DNA of 64,000 bases from Algoriphagus winogradskyi (GCF_900182815.1 NZ_FXUA01000002.1:434001-498000); one strand, 5' to 3'; positions 17,607 through 25,552 are shown, counted from the first letter of the stretch. Numbers and translations are program-made. Notes: generated by a model from the letters alone, not told the origin.

Positions 17607-17773
17607 TTGAGTATATGAATTGGGAAAATTTTAAGTTGATACTTTTTATAATTGGATTGATTCTTTCGTCAATTCAGCTGTATGAAAGAAAAAAGGAAAA
17701 AAAGAAGGTTTCATTTCTTTCCATTTCTCTAGTTATCTTATTCTTAGCTTTGATCCTAGGGAGATTTTTATAA
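17603..17773 (+). CDS. 56-residue two-helix membrane protein, candidate immunity protein
   Basis: The ATG at 17603 overlaps the preceding stop by four bases, so translation is probably coupled. The product has a first transmembrane helix (LILFIIGLILSSIQLY), a strongly basic loop (ERKKEKKKV) and a second helix (SFLSISLVILFLALILG). Small two-helix proteins in this position often protect the producer of a bacteriocin. No family is recognised and the role is inferred from context only. The stop lies seven bases before the htpG tail copy. Confidence 0.6.
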   Translation: MIEYMNWENFKLILFIIGLILSSIQLYERKKEKKKVSFLSISLVILFLALILGRFL

Positions 17774-17780
17774 AATGGTT

Positions 17781-17816
17781 ACTGCTTTTGTAAAGAGAAG
17801 TGTGGAATTGCTTTAA
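17781..17816 (+). pseudogene. Second copy of the htpG 3' end
   Basis: These 36 bases match the last 36 bases of htpG (16558-16593) at 32 positions. Both copies encode TAFVKRSVELL and a TAA stop, so all four differences are silent. The copy is followed by a good terminator, as expected for an original gene end. It is best read as a remnant of the htpG tail left when the intervening 1.2 kb entered. Confidence 0.75.
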
Positions 17817-17841
17817 GAACAAGCTATTATTTATAAATATT

Positions 17842-17872
17842 AAAACGGGTATGGTTTCATACCCGTTTTTTT
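17842..17872 (+). terminator. Rho-independent terminator
   Basis: Perfect 12-base arms aaaacgggtatg and catacccgtttt with a four-base loop are followed by more T. It lies directly after the htpG tail remnant and is probably the original htpG terminator, now serving the inserted gene pair. Confidence 0.85.
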
Positions 17873-17889
17873 TGCCATATTTATTAAAG

Positions 17890-17932
17890 CCTAGTACGGT
17901 ACTAGGGTATTCCACGAAAAAGAGTATTTTTG
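17890..17932 (+). promoter_or_regulatory. Promoter and palindromic operator of the Rrf2 regulator gene
   Basis: A perfect palindrome cctagtac-g-gtactagg (17890-17906) sits upstream of a consensus -7 element TATTTTTG (17925-17932). The -7 element ends only four bases before the ATG, so the transcript is predicted to be leaderless or nearly so. The palindrome lies where the -33 element would be, fitting autoregulation. Confidence 0.6.
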
Positions 17933-17936
17933 ATCT

Positions 17937-18353
17937 ATGCTTTCTAAAAAGACCAAATACGCCCTACATGCCCTGACTTATCTTGGAAGACACAAAGATG
18001 AGAAGACAGTTCTTATTCAGGAGATTGCCGAAGAGCATGGGATTTCCCATAAGTTTTTGGAGAATATCCTTTTGGAACTCAAAAAAGCAGGAATGCTCGG
18101 AAGTAAAAAAGGAAAAGGCGGAGGCTATTACTTAATCAAGGAACCCAAAGATATTCCGCTTTCGCGGGTGATCCGCTTATTGGATGGCCCAATTGCTTTA
18201 CTTCCTTGTGTGAGTTTAAACTACTACGAACCATGCGATGAGTGCAAAAATGAGGCAGTTTGTGGGATAAATCGGGTGATGATTCAAGTGAGAGACGAGA
18301 CTCTTAAAATACTGGAAAACAAAACCTTAGAGGATATTTTGAACGAGGAGTAA
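17937..18353 (+). CDS. Rrf2-family transcriptional regulator
   Basis: This 138-residue winged-helix regulator has the Rrf2 start MLSKKTKYALHALTYL, the recognition region ISHKFLENILLELKKAGMLGSKKG and the wing with GGYYL. The C-terminal part has four Cys (in LPC, EPC, DEC and AVC, residues about 84-104), which could bind an iron-sulfur cluster or sense thiols. It lies just upstream of the sulfate-assimilation genes in the same direction, so it is probably their regulator, comparable in role to CymR. Palindromes flank it on both sides. Confidence 0.88.
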   Translation: MLSKKTKYALHALTYLGRHKDEKTVLIQEIAEEHGISHKFLENILLELKKAGMLGSKKGKGGGYYLIKEPKDIPLSRVIRLLDGPIALLPCVSLNYYEPCDECKNEAVCGINRVMIQVRDETLKILENKTLEDILNEE

Positions 18354-18367
18354 AATTTTTTTACCAT

Positions 18368-18403
18368 AAACCCTATATATTTTATAGGGTTTATATACTT
18401 TTG
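18368..18403 (+). promoter_or_regulatory. Operator and promoter of the sulfate-assimilation operon
   Basis: A perfect inverted repeat aaaccctata (18368-18377) / tatagggttt (18383-18392) with a five-base spacer is followed by a consensus -7 element TACTTTTG (18396-18403). The tagggt half-site also occurs at 17904-17909 before the Rrf2 gene, so both may bind the same regulator. Confidence 0.65.
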
Positions 18404-18428
18404 TGCTTTACGCTCGTAATAAACCTGT

Positions 18429-18701
18429 ATGATTTTAGACCAGCCACTCAAAAAGCTATTCACTAGCAAGTCCGGAAGGGACAGCAACGCCAAGAGCTTG
18501 CTTAAGTCTATTTCTTGGAGAATTGTCGGGACCATTGATACCATGATCATATCCTATTTCGTCACAGGCGAATTAGTAATGGCCATTTCTATCGGTTCGG
18601 TAGAAGTCTTCTCCAAGATCATCCTGTATTATTTCCACGAGAGAGCATGGGAAAGCACTCCAAAAGCACAAGCGAATGACACTGAAAAAAAATATGCATG
18701 A
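18429..18701 (+). CDS. DUF2061 small membrane protein
   Basis: This 90-residue protein matches the DUF2061 pattern: SLLKSISWRIVGTIDTMIISYFVTGELVMAISIGSVEVFSKIILYYFHERAW, two membrane helices with a WR motif between. DUF2061 proteins often lie with cysteine biosynthesis genes, but their job is unknown to me. It is the first gene of the operon, and its 3' end overlaps cysH. Confidence 0.85.
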   Translation: MILDQPLKKLFTSKSGRDSNAKSLLKSISWRIVGTIDTMIISYFVTGELVMAISIGSVEVFSKIILYYFHERAWESTPKAQANDTEKKYA

Positions 18702-19380
18702 ACTGGAAGCTCAGCTGTCTCAGTTGAGCGCGCAGGAAGGATTGGCTTTGATAGCTGATCTTTTTCCGGGTAAAGTGACTTTTTCCACTTCCCTAGGTCA
18801 GGAGGATCAGGTAATCACTCAATTGATTGCTGATGCTCATTTGCCTATTTCTATCTTTTCTTTGGATACTGGTAGGCTTTTTCCAGAAACCCTAGACTTA
18901 CTTTCCAGAACAGAAGCTAAATACAAGCAGAATATAAAAGTTTACTATCCGACTACTTCCTCTGTGGAGAACTTGGTAAGTGAGATTGGAATAAACGGAT
19001 TTTACGACTCTGTTGAAAATAGAAAATCTTGCTGCTTTGTGCGCAAAGTAGAGCCACTTCGAAGAGCTCTATCGGGAAATGAAGTTTGGGTGACTGGACT
19101 TCGTGCGGAGCAATCCGCTAATAGATCAGACATGAAGCGCGTCGAGTGGGATGAGGTAAACCAAATCCTAAAATTCAACCCGCTTTTGGATTGGACTTTT
19201 GATGATATGATTGCCTACATCAGCGAAAAGAATATCCCTTACAATCCACTCCACGACAAAGGTTTCATCAGCATAGGTTGCGCGCCATGTACTCGCGCGA
19301 TTATGGAAGGTGAAGATGCCCGAGCAGGCCGCTGGTGGTGGGAAGATTCGAAGAAAGAGTGTGGCTTGCATGCTAAGTAA
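18676..19380 (+). CDS. cysH: Adenylyl-sulfate (APS) reductase, thioredoxin-dependent
   Basis: This 234-residue enzyme of the CysH family reduces activated sulfate to sulfite. Visible motifs are SLGQEDQVI, LDTGRLFPET, WVTGLRAEQS and the active-site ECGLH near the C-terminus. It also has the KSCCFVRK Cys-Cys pair and a CAPCTRA CXXC pair, which bind a [4Fe-4S] cluster in APS reductases and are absent from classical PAPS reductases. With no cysC kinase here, it should use APS directly. The start at 18676 overlaps DUF2061 by 26 bases; an ATG at 18694 is an alternative. Confidence 0.92.
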   Translation: MTLKKNMHELEAQLSQLSAQEGLALIADLFPGKVTFSTSLGQEDQVITQLIADAHLPISIFSLDTGRLFPETLDLLSRTEAKYKQNIKVYYPTTSSVENLVSEIGINGFYDSVENRKSCCFVRKVEPLRRALSGNEVWVTGLRAEQSANRSDMKRVEWDEVNQILKFNPLLDWTFDDMIAYISEKNIPYNPLHDKGFISIGCAPCTRAIMEGEDARAGRWWWEDSKKECGLHAK

Positions 19381-19531
19381 GACTCAAGATTTTAGATATA
19401 AGATTCAAGACTTAGGCAGAGGTAGTCAGTCTTAGCGAAGTCGAAGACAATTAAAGAGAAAAGCTAAATAGAAGATATAGTTTGAGGTACGATTTCACCT
19501 CGTAAATCGTAATTCATAAATCATAAATATC

Positions 19532-20431
19532 ATGAACAACCTATTAATACCTAATCCGAAAGAAGCAGAATCGATCCACATCATCCGTGAAGTGGCAGCG
19601 CAATTTGAGCGTCCGGTTTTGCTTTTTTCCGGAGGAAAGGACTCTATTACACTAGTGAGACTGGCCCAAAAAGCCTTTTATCCAGCTAAAATTCCTTTCC
19701 CTTTGTTGCACGTAGATACGGGGCATAATTTTCCTGAGACTATAGAATTCCGGGATAGGCTGGTGGAAGAATTAGGATTGGAGCTTATCGTACGAAATGT
19801 ACAGGACGCAATCGATCAGGGGAAAGTTCGTGAGGAAAGAGGAAGATATTCCAGTAGAAATTCCCTTCAGACTACCACGCTTTTGGATGCCATCGAAGAA
19901 TTCAAATTCGATGCTTGTATCGGTGGAGCGAGAAGAGATGAGGAAAAAGCCAGGGCAAAAGAAAGAGTATTCTCGGTAAGAGATGACTTTGGTCAGTGGG
20001 ATGAGAAAAATCAACGTCCAGAGCTTTTTGACATGCTAAATGGTAAAATCCATAATGGACAAAATGTTCGTTGTTTCCCGATTTCCAACTGGACGGAACT
20101 GGACGTTTGGGAATATATCAAAACTGAAAATATTGAGATTCCATCGATCTACTTTGCACATGAGCGTGAGGTATTCCTTCGTGATGGGTTGATCTGGACT
20201 GCCAATGAGCATGTGTTTCGTGAGGACCACGAAGAAGTGATGGTGAAAATGGTGCGATTCAGAACTGTAGGTGACATGACCTGTACTGCCGCAGTTCTTT
20301 CAGAAGCTGTGTCGCTGGATGATGTAGTCGGTGAAATCAGAGATTCTTCCATCTCCGAGCGGGGTGCCAGAATCGATGATAAGCGATCCGAAGCAGCTAT
20401 GGAGACGAGGAAGAAAGTCGGATACTTTTAG
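19532..20431 (+). CDS. cysD: Sulfate adenylyltransferase subunit 2 (CysD)
   Basis: This 299-residue ATP-PPi loop subunit makes APS from sulfate and ATP together with CysN. It has the SGGKDSITLVRLAQKAF PP-loop near residue 34, the HVDTGHNFPETIEFRD segment, GGARRDEEKARAKERVFS and FRTVGDMTCTAAV. Length is standard. About 150 bases separate it from cysH and contain quasi-repeated words rather than a terminator. Confidence 0.97.
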   Translation: MNNLLIPNPKEAESIHIIREVAAQFERPVLLFSGGKDSITLVRLAQKAFYPAKIPFPLLHVDTGHNFPETIEFRDRLVEELGLELIVRNVQDAIDQGKVREERGRYSSRNSLQTTTLLDAIEEFKFDACIGGARRDEEKARAKERVFSVRDDFGQWDEKNQRPELFDMLNGKIHNGQNVRCFPISNWTELDVWEYIKTENIEIPSIYFAHEREVFLRDGLIWTANEHVFREDHEEVMVKMVRFRTVGDMTCTAAVLSEAVSLDDVVGEIRDSSISERGARIDDKRSEAAMETRKKVGYF

Positions 20432-20518
20432 AAAAAGTACAAGGTCTCAAGTACAAAGTACCAAGTAGACTCGGCTCACACGTTATGCTACTTTTCCAAA
20501 AGCAGCATTAAAATCGAG

Positions 20519-20542
20519 TCCAGCTTCTGGAGAAGCAGGACA
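20519..20542. repeat. 24-base dispersed repeat, copy 1
   Basis: The 24 bases starting tccagcttctggagaagc and ending aggaca match 29921-29944 at 21 of 24 positions. The core gcttctggagaagc is self-complementary. The copy lies between cysD and cysN. Confidence 0.5.
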
Positions 20543-20567
20543 ACAGCAAAATAAAAAACTGAACAAC

Positions 20568-21824
20568 ATGTCTGAAAATAGAAAACTTATAAAAATCGCT
20601 ACTGCAGGTTCTGTCGATGATGGCAAGAGCACGCTGATCGGACGATTACTATACGATACTAAATCATTGACTACAGATAAAATCGAAGCAATCGAGCGCA
20701 GCTCTAAGCAGCGAGGATACGATTACCTGGATTTCTCTTTGGCTACCGACGGATTGGTCGCTGAGCGGGAGCAGGGCATTACGATTGATGTAGCTCATAT
20801 TTATTTCAATACAGCTAAGACCAACTTTATCGTAGCAGATACTCCAGGCCACGTGGAATACACCAGAAACATGGTGACGGGAGCTTCCACTTCTCAGGTA
20901 GCGATCATCTTGATCGATGCAAGAAAAGGTGTGATTGAGCAGACTTATCGCCACTTTTTCATAGCCAATTTATTACGCATCAGCCATGTGGTGGTAGCGG
21001 TTAATAAAATGGATCTGGTGGATTATGATGAGGAAGTGTTTTTGAAGATCAAGGCGGATTTTGATGTGTTGGTAGCAAAGTCAGATTTCAGTGAAGATCA
21101 AATTAACTTCATCCCGGTATCTGCTTTGAAAGGAGAGAATATTGCCAGGAAATCTTCAGAAATGCCATGGTATGTAGGAAACACTTTATTAGATCATTTG
21201 GAAGTGTTGGAGACCAAAGATCTCGAAGAAAGTACCGTAGCTAGATTTCCTGTTCAGTATGTGATCCGTCCAAAAACTGAGGCTTGGCATGACTTCAGAG
21301 GTTTCTCAGGAATGCTTTACGGAGGAAATCTGAAAGTAGGTGATGAAGTAACGCTTTTGCCTTCATTGAATACTTCCAAAATCAAAAGTATTCACTACTT
21401 CGATCAGGAAATCCAAGAAGCAGCTCCAGGTAGCTCTATTGCAGTAACATTGGAAGATGAAGTTGATTTGAGCCGAGGAGATATGTTGGTGAAAAGCTCA
21501 GCAGTTCCACGTAGCGAAAAGCAAATTACAGCTACGATTTGCCAAGTAAATAGTAAGGCCCTAACAGTAGGTAAAAAATACATTTTGCAACACGGAGTGA
21601 ATCGTGTGATGGCGAAAGTCGATCAGATAGAATCCAGAATTCACACGGATTTCTCTGGGGGAGAAGATGCGCATTCGCTTAAGTTGAATGACATCGGGCG
21701 GGTTCATTTCCGCTTAAATAAGCCGATCCATTTTGATACCTATAAGTCAAATAAATCAAATGGAAGCTTTATTCTGATTGATGAAGCAGAATACGATACT
21801 GTTTCGGTTGGATTCATTGAATAG
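20568..21824 (+). CDS. cysN: Sulfate adenylyltransferase subunit 1 (CysN, GTPase)
   Basis: This 418-residue GTPase drives APS formation by CysD. It shows G1 GSVDDGKSTLIGRL at residue 15, the switch EREQGITIDVAH, G3 DTPGHVEY, G4 NKMD and the elongation-factor-like beta-barrel domains that follow. It ends without the APS kinase (CysC) domain that is fused to CysN in some bacteria, consistent with direct APS reduction. Confidence 0.97.
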   Translation: MSENRKLIKIATAGSVDDGKSTLIGRLLYDTKSLTTDKIEAIERSSKQRGYDYLDFSLATDGLVAEREQGITIDVAHIYFNTAKTNFIVADTPGHVEYTRNMVTGASTSQVAIILIDARKGVIEQTYRHFFIANLLRISHVVVAVNKMDLVDYDEEVFLKIKADFDVLVAKSDFSEDQINFIPVSALKGENIARKSSEMPWYVGNTLLDHLEVLETKDLEESTVARFPVQYVIRPKTEAWHDFRGFSGMLYGGNLKVGDEVTLLPSLNTSKIKSIHYFDQEIQEAAPGSSIAVTLEDEVDLSRGDMLVKSSAVPRSEKQITATICQVNSKALTVGKKYILQHGVNRVMAKVDQIESRIHTDFSGGEDAHSLKLNDIGRVHFRLNKPIHFDTYKSNKSNGSFILIDEAEYDTVSVGFIE

Positions 21825-21919
21825 ACTGAAAAATGAAAATTTGGATAGTAGGCCATTAAGCTGATCAACTTTCTAACCTTATCACTTTTCAACTCCAAAC
21901 CTCAAAAACCTATTAAGCC

Positions 21920-24019
21920 ATGCAGAGTTTCAGAACAGAACTTGAAAACAATATAGTAGAACAAGATATCATCGATTTAGAAAAGAAAATTGCACTTTTC
22001 AATGGTGGTAATATAGACGAGGAAAAATTCCGTAGCCTTCGTCTGGCGCGAGGCATCTACGGCCAGCGACAGCCAGGTGTGCAGATGATCCGGATCAAAC
22101 TGCCTTATGGTCGTGTTTCTTCCGATCAGTTACGCAGAATCTGCAAAGTATCCGATGAATATTCTACTGGACGTTTACACATCACCACTCGACAAGACAT
22201 TCAAATTCACTACGTGAGCTTGGATAGGACTCCTGAGCTTTGGGCTGAATTGGAGCGGGATGATGTGACCATCCGTGAGGCATGTGGAAATACGGTAAGG
22301 AATGTCACTGCTTCGGAAACAGCCGGAATCGATCCAAATGAGCCATTTGATGTAACGCCTTATGCTGATGCGACTTTCAAATACTTTTTAAGAAACCCAA
22401 TTTCTCAGGAAATGGGAAGGAAATTCAAAATTTCTTTTTCCTCTTCTGATGAAGATACTGGATTGAGTTACCTGCACGATTTGGGCTTTATCCCAAAAGT
22501 GAAAGAGATTGACGGCAAAGAAGTTCGAGGGTTCAAAGTGATGCTCGGTGGAGGTCTTGGATCTCAGCCTCGTCATGCGGATGTATTCTCTGAGTTTGTG
22601 GAAGCAGATCAGATTATTCCGTTTGCAGAAGCTGTGATCAGAATCTTTGATCGCCATGGTGAGCGGGCAAAAAGAATGAAAGCCAGAATGAAATTCCTGA
22701 TCAAGGATATTGGGTTGGAAGCATTTTTGGAACTGGTTGAAAATGAGAAAAAAGCACTTCCATTTAAGTCATATCCTATAGCTTTTGAAGCATATGATGC
22801 TGCCCAAATTCTTCCTGATGCCCCTTCTGCAACTGTAGAAGAGGAGCTTGGGTTGGACTTTGAGCATTTCAAGCTCACGAATATTTTGCCGCAAAAGCAA
22901 AAAGGCTTTGTATCTGTCGGCGTTAGAGTTCCTCTTGGAGATTTCTATACAGATCAGGCAAGAAAACTGGCTGATTTGGTAGAGAAATACGCAAGTGCTG
23001 AGGTACGTTTTACCCTTCGTCAAAACTTCCTGATCCGTGATGTTCGTGAGGATTTGGTTCCATATTTCTACAAAGAGTTGAAGGAAATTGGTTTGGCATC
23101 TGCTGGATATAATTCTTTGGGAGATATTACCGCTTGCCCAGGTACAGATACTTGTAACCTTGGCATCGCTAGCTCAACTGGTATTGCAGCAGAATTGGAA
23201 AAAGTGATTTTAGCTGAATATCCTCAATACCTGAAAAATCAGGATTTAGTGATCAAGATTTCAGGCTGTATGAATGCCTGCGGACAGCACAATATGGCTC
23301 ATATTGGTTTTCAGGGTATGTCCATGAAATCCGGAAAAGTTGTAATCCCTGCGCTTCAGGTACTGCTTGGAGGTGGAAATATGGGTGATGGAAACGGTCG
23401 TTTTGCAGATAAAGTGACAAAAATTCCAAGTAAAAGAGGTCCTCAGGCATTGAGAATCTTACTGGATGATTTCGAAGCCAATGCAAATGGTCTGGATTTC
23501 TTGAGTTATTATGACGAGAAAGGTCAGATTTATTTCTACGAATTATTAAAAGAACTTGGTGATGCTTCTACGGTGACTCCAGCCGATTATGTGGACTGGG
23601 GAAATACGGAGGAATATAAGATCGCAGTTGGTGTGGGTGAATGTGCCGGAGTGGTACTTGACTTGGTTGCTACTCTGCTTTTGGAGGCGAAGGAGAAAAT
23701 TGATATCGCTCAAAAATGCCTAGAAGAAGGTCGCTGGTCAGATAGTATTTACCACCATTACGCAGGCTTGATCAATGCTGCAAAGGCGATCTTGCTCAGC
23801 GAAAGTGTAAGCACTAATTCTTATGCGAATATCATCAAACAATTTGATGAGGTGTTTGTAGAATCTGGTAAAATCAACTTGGGAGGAACTTTTGCAGAGA
23901 AAATCTATCAGATCAATCAGAATGAGCCAACTGAAGAGTTTGCAAATGCTTATGCTGCTCAGGCATTGGAAATTTACGGACTGCTGAAAAGCTACCGTGA
24001 GGAAGAGGTGACTGCATGA
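21920..24019 (+). CDS. Nitrite/sulfite reductase with C-terminal HEPN-like region
   Basis: This 699-residue siroheme-[4Fe-4S] enzyme should reduce sulfite to sulfide, given its place in the operon. The cluster ligands are in TACPGTDTCNLG (C-x5-C) and SGCMNACGQH (C-x3-C), near residues 412 and 453. The reductase part ends near residue 540; the last ~150 residues are helical (GVGECAGVVLDLVATLLLEAKEKI, SIYHHYAGLINAAKAILL) and resemble a HEPN domain. It is likely ferredoxin-dependent, as no flavoprotein subunit is present. The stop overlaps cobA by four bases. Confidence 0.9.
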   Translation: MQSFRTELENNIVEQDIIDLEKKIALFNGGNIDEEKFRSLRLARGIYGQRQPGVQMIRIKLPYGRVSSDQLRRICKVSDEYSTGRLHITTRQDIQIHYVSLDRTPELWAELERDDVTIREACGNTVRNVTASETAGIDPNEPFDVTPYADATFKYFLRNPISQEMGRKFKISFSSSDEDTGLSYLHDLGFIPKVKEIDGKEVRGFKVMLGGGLGSQPRHADVFSEFVEADQIIPFAEAVIRIFDRHGERAKRMKARMKFLIKDIGLEAFLELVENEKKALPFKSYPIAFEAYDAAQILPDAPSATVEEELGLDFEHFKLTNILPQKQKGFVSVGVRVPLGDFYTDQARKLADLVEKYASAEVRFTLRQNFLIRDVREDLVPYFYKELKEIGLASAGYNSLGDITACPGTDTCNLGIASSTGIAAELEKVILAEYPQYLKNQDLVIKISGCMNACGQHNMAHIGFQGMSMKSGKVVIPALQVLLGGGNMGDGNGRFADKVTKIPSKRGPQALRILLDDFEANANGLDFLSYYDEKGQIYFYELLKELGDASTVTPADYVDWGNTEEYKIAVGVGECAGVVLDLVATLLLEAKEKIDIAQKCLEEGRWSDSIYHHYAGLINAAKAILLSESVSTNSYANIIKQFDEVFVESGKINLGGTFAEKIYQINQNEPTEEFANAYAAQALEIYGLLKSYREEEVTA

Positions 24020-24786
24020 ACACCGTAATTCAACCGAAAGTAACGCTTGTTGGCGCAGGTCCTGGAGATCCTGAATTGATTACCCTAAAGGCTGTTTTGG
24101 CACTGAATAAGGCTGATGTGGTGTTATATGATGCATTGATAGATCCAGTATTGCTTGATCATGCGCCTGATTCCGCATTAAAGGTATTTGTGGGAAAAAG
24201 AGTTGGGAAACATTCTTTCCCACAACAAGATACCAATCAACTATGTGTCAGTTTAGCCAAAAAGCATGGACATGTAGTTCGTCTGAAAGGTGGAGATCCA
24301 TTTGTTTTCGGACGCGGATCAGAAGAAATTGAATACATAGAAGCATTTGGCGTCCCAACTGAAATGATTCCCGGGATTACCTCGGCTATTGCTGTTCCAG
24401 CTTCGGCGGGAATTCCAGTGACCAAACGAGGAGTTTCAGAAAGCTTCTGGGTAGTAACTGGCACAACTTCAGCGGGAGAACTTTCCAAAGATTTGGCACT
24501 CGCAGCGCAATCTACAGCAACTGTTGTGGTGCTGATGGGAACCAAGAAATTGGCTGACATCGTATCGGTTTATCGGGAGTTTGGCCAACGAGATTTGCCA
24601 ATAGCAATCATCCAAAGCGGCACAACCATAGATGAAAAAATCACTGCTGGTTTTATTCATGATATAGAGGAAAAAGCTTTTGAAAACAAAGTAGAAGCTC
24701 CTGCGATTATTATCATCGGAGAAGTAGTGCGAGAAAGCATTAAATTAGCTGAAGTTTACCGAGAAGCGGTGAAGTATAACCTTTGA
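24016..24786 (+). CDS. cobA: Uroporphyrinogen-III C-methyltransferase
   Basis: This 256-residue SAM-dependent enzyme converts uroporphyrinogen III to precorrin-2, the first step to siroheme. It has VGAGPGDPELITLKA at residue 11, VRLKGGDPFVFGRGSEE near 91, VPGITSAIAVPASAGIPVT-like sequence near 125 and the VVLMG segment. It is translationally coupled to the sulfite reductase that needs siroheme. An inverted-repeat element begins within its last codons. Confidence 0.95.
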   Translation: MNTVIQPKVTLVGAGPGDPELITLKAVLALNKADVVLYDALIDPVLLDHAPDSALKVFVGKRVGKHSFPQQDTNQLCVSLAKKHGHVVRLKGGDPFVFGRGSEEIEYIEAFGVPTEMIPGITSAIAVPASAGIPVTKRGVSESFWVVTGTTSAGELSKDLALAAQSTATVVVLMGTKKLADIVSVYREFGQRDLPIAIIQSGTTIDEKITAGFIHDIEEKAFENKVEAPAIIIIGEVVRESIKLAEVYREAVKYNL

Positions 24787-24901
24787 GGTTTTTAGAACCT
24801 CGAAGGTTTTGTTAATAAAATAGTGTACGGTGTCTTAAAGGTATTAAACCTTCGAGGAGATTTCTCACTCGTCCCTCGCTCGAAATGACACCTCAAAGGT
24901 T
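24778..24901. repeat. Nested inverted-repeat element overlapping the cobA stop
   Basis: Outer arms aacctttgaggt (24778-24789) and acctcaaaggtt (24890-24901) are perfect; inner arms cctcgaaggttt (24798-24809) and aaaccttcgagg (24846-24857) are also perfect. The left outer arm contains the cobA stop codon. The interior includes a ctcgctcgaaatgaca stretch, a wording I know from repeats in other Bacteroidota. It may be a mobile or repeat unit and could fold as a cruciform or RNA stem between cobA and the next gene. Confidence 0.65.
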
Positions 24902-24913
24902 ATCCTAAATCAC

Positions 24914-25489
24914 ATGAATCATTTATACCCTATTTTCCTAAAAGTACACGAACTCAACGTGCTCCTGATCGGAGGAGGAAATGTGGGTACGGAAAAGTTG
25001 GAATTCCTCTTAAAATCAAGTCCTAATGCTCAGGTGACTGCGGTTTCAAGAGAATTCTCCCAGAGTTTTATTGATTTGGCTGAAAAGTCAGACACCGTCA
25101 CGATGATCGAGGATGTGTATCATAACAAATATCTAGGGGCCAAACATATGGTGATCGCAGCAACAGATGACAAGGCTGTAAATCGGCAGATTAGAGACGA
25201 AGCGAAAGAACGCTTTTTGTTGGTGAATGTAGCTGATACTCCGGAATTATGTGATTTCTACTTGGGCGGAATTGTCACTAAAGGAAACTTGAAAATAGCC
25301 ATTAGCACCAATGGTAAATCCCCAACTGCTGCCAAGCGGCTTCGACAATTATTGGAAGATGTACTTCCGGAGGAATTGGATGATTTGCTTAATAATTTAA
25401 ACGCTTACCGTGAAACTCTCAAAGGAGATTTCGAATACAAAGTGAAAGCAATGAATGAAATTACTGAGGGGTTGGTAAAGAAGAGCTAA
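24914..25489 (+). CDS. Precorrin-2 dehydrogenase / sirohydrochlorin ferrochelatase
   Basis: This 191-residue protein corresponds to the N-terminal part of CysG (Met8/SirC type), which oxidises precorrin-2 with NAD and may insert iron to form siroheme. The N-terminal nucleotide-binding motif is VLLIGGGNVGTEKLEFLL, followed by VIAATDD, FLVNVADTPELCDFYLGGIV and the ISTNGKSPTAAKRLRQLLE helix. It completes the siroheme branch with cobA. The gap from cobA is filled by the nested repeat. Confidence 0.93.
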   Translation: MNHLYPIFLKVHELNVLLIGGGNVGTEKLEFLLKSSPNAQVTAVSREFSQSFIDLAEKSDTVTMIEDVYHNKYLGAKHMVIAATDDKAVNRQIRDEAKERFLLVNVADTPELCDFYLGGIVTKGNLKIAISTNGKSPTAAKRLRQLLEDVLPEELDDLLNNLNAYRETLKGDFEYKVKAMNEITEGLVKKS

Positions 25490-25552
25490 ACCATCGAAAA
25501 CAATATTCATTAATCCCTAGAACCCTAAGTTTTTTATTTCCTCCAGTTCCCG

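Noticed and set aside
17775..17816. Tiny gene starting ATG at 17775
   Set aside because: The 13 codons are the htpG tail copy, not an independent gene.
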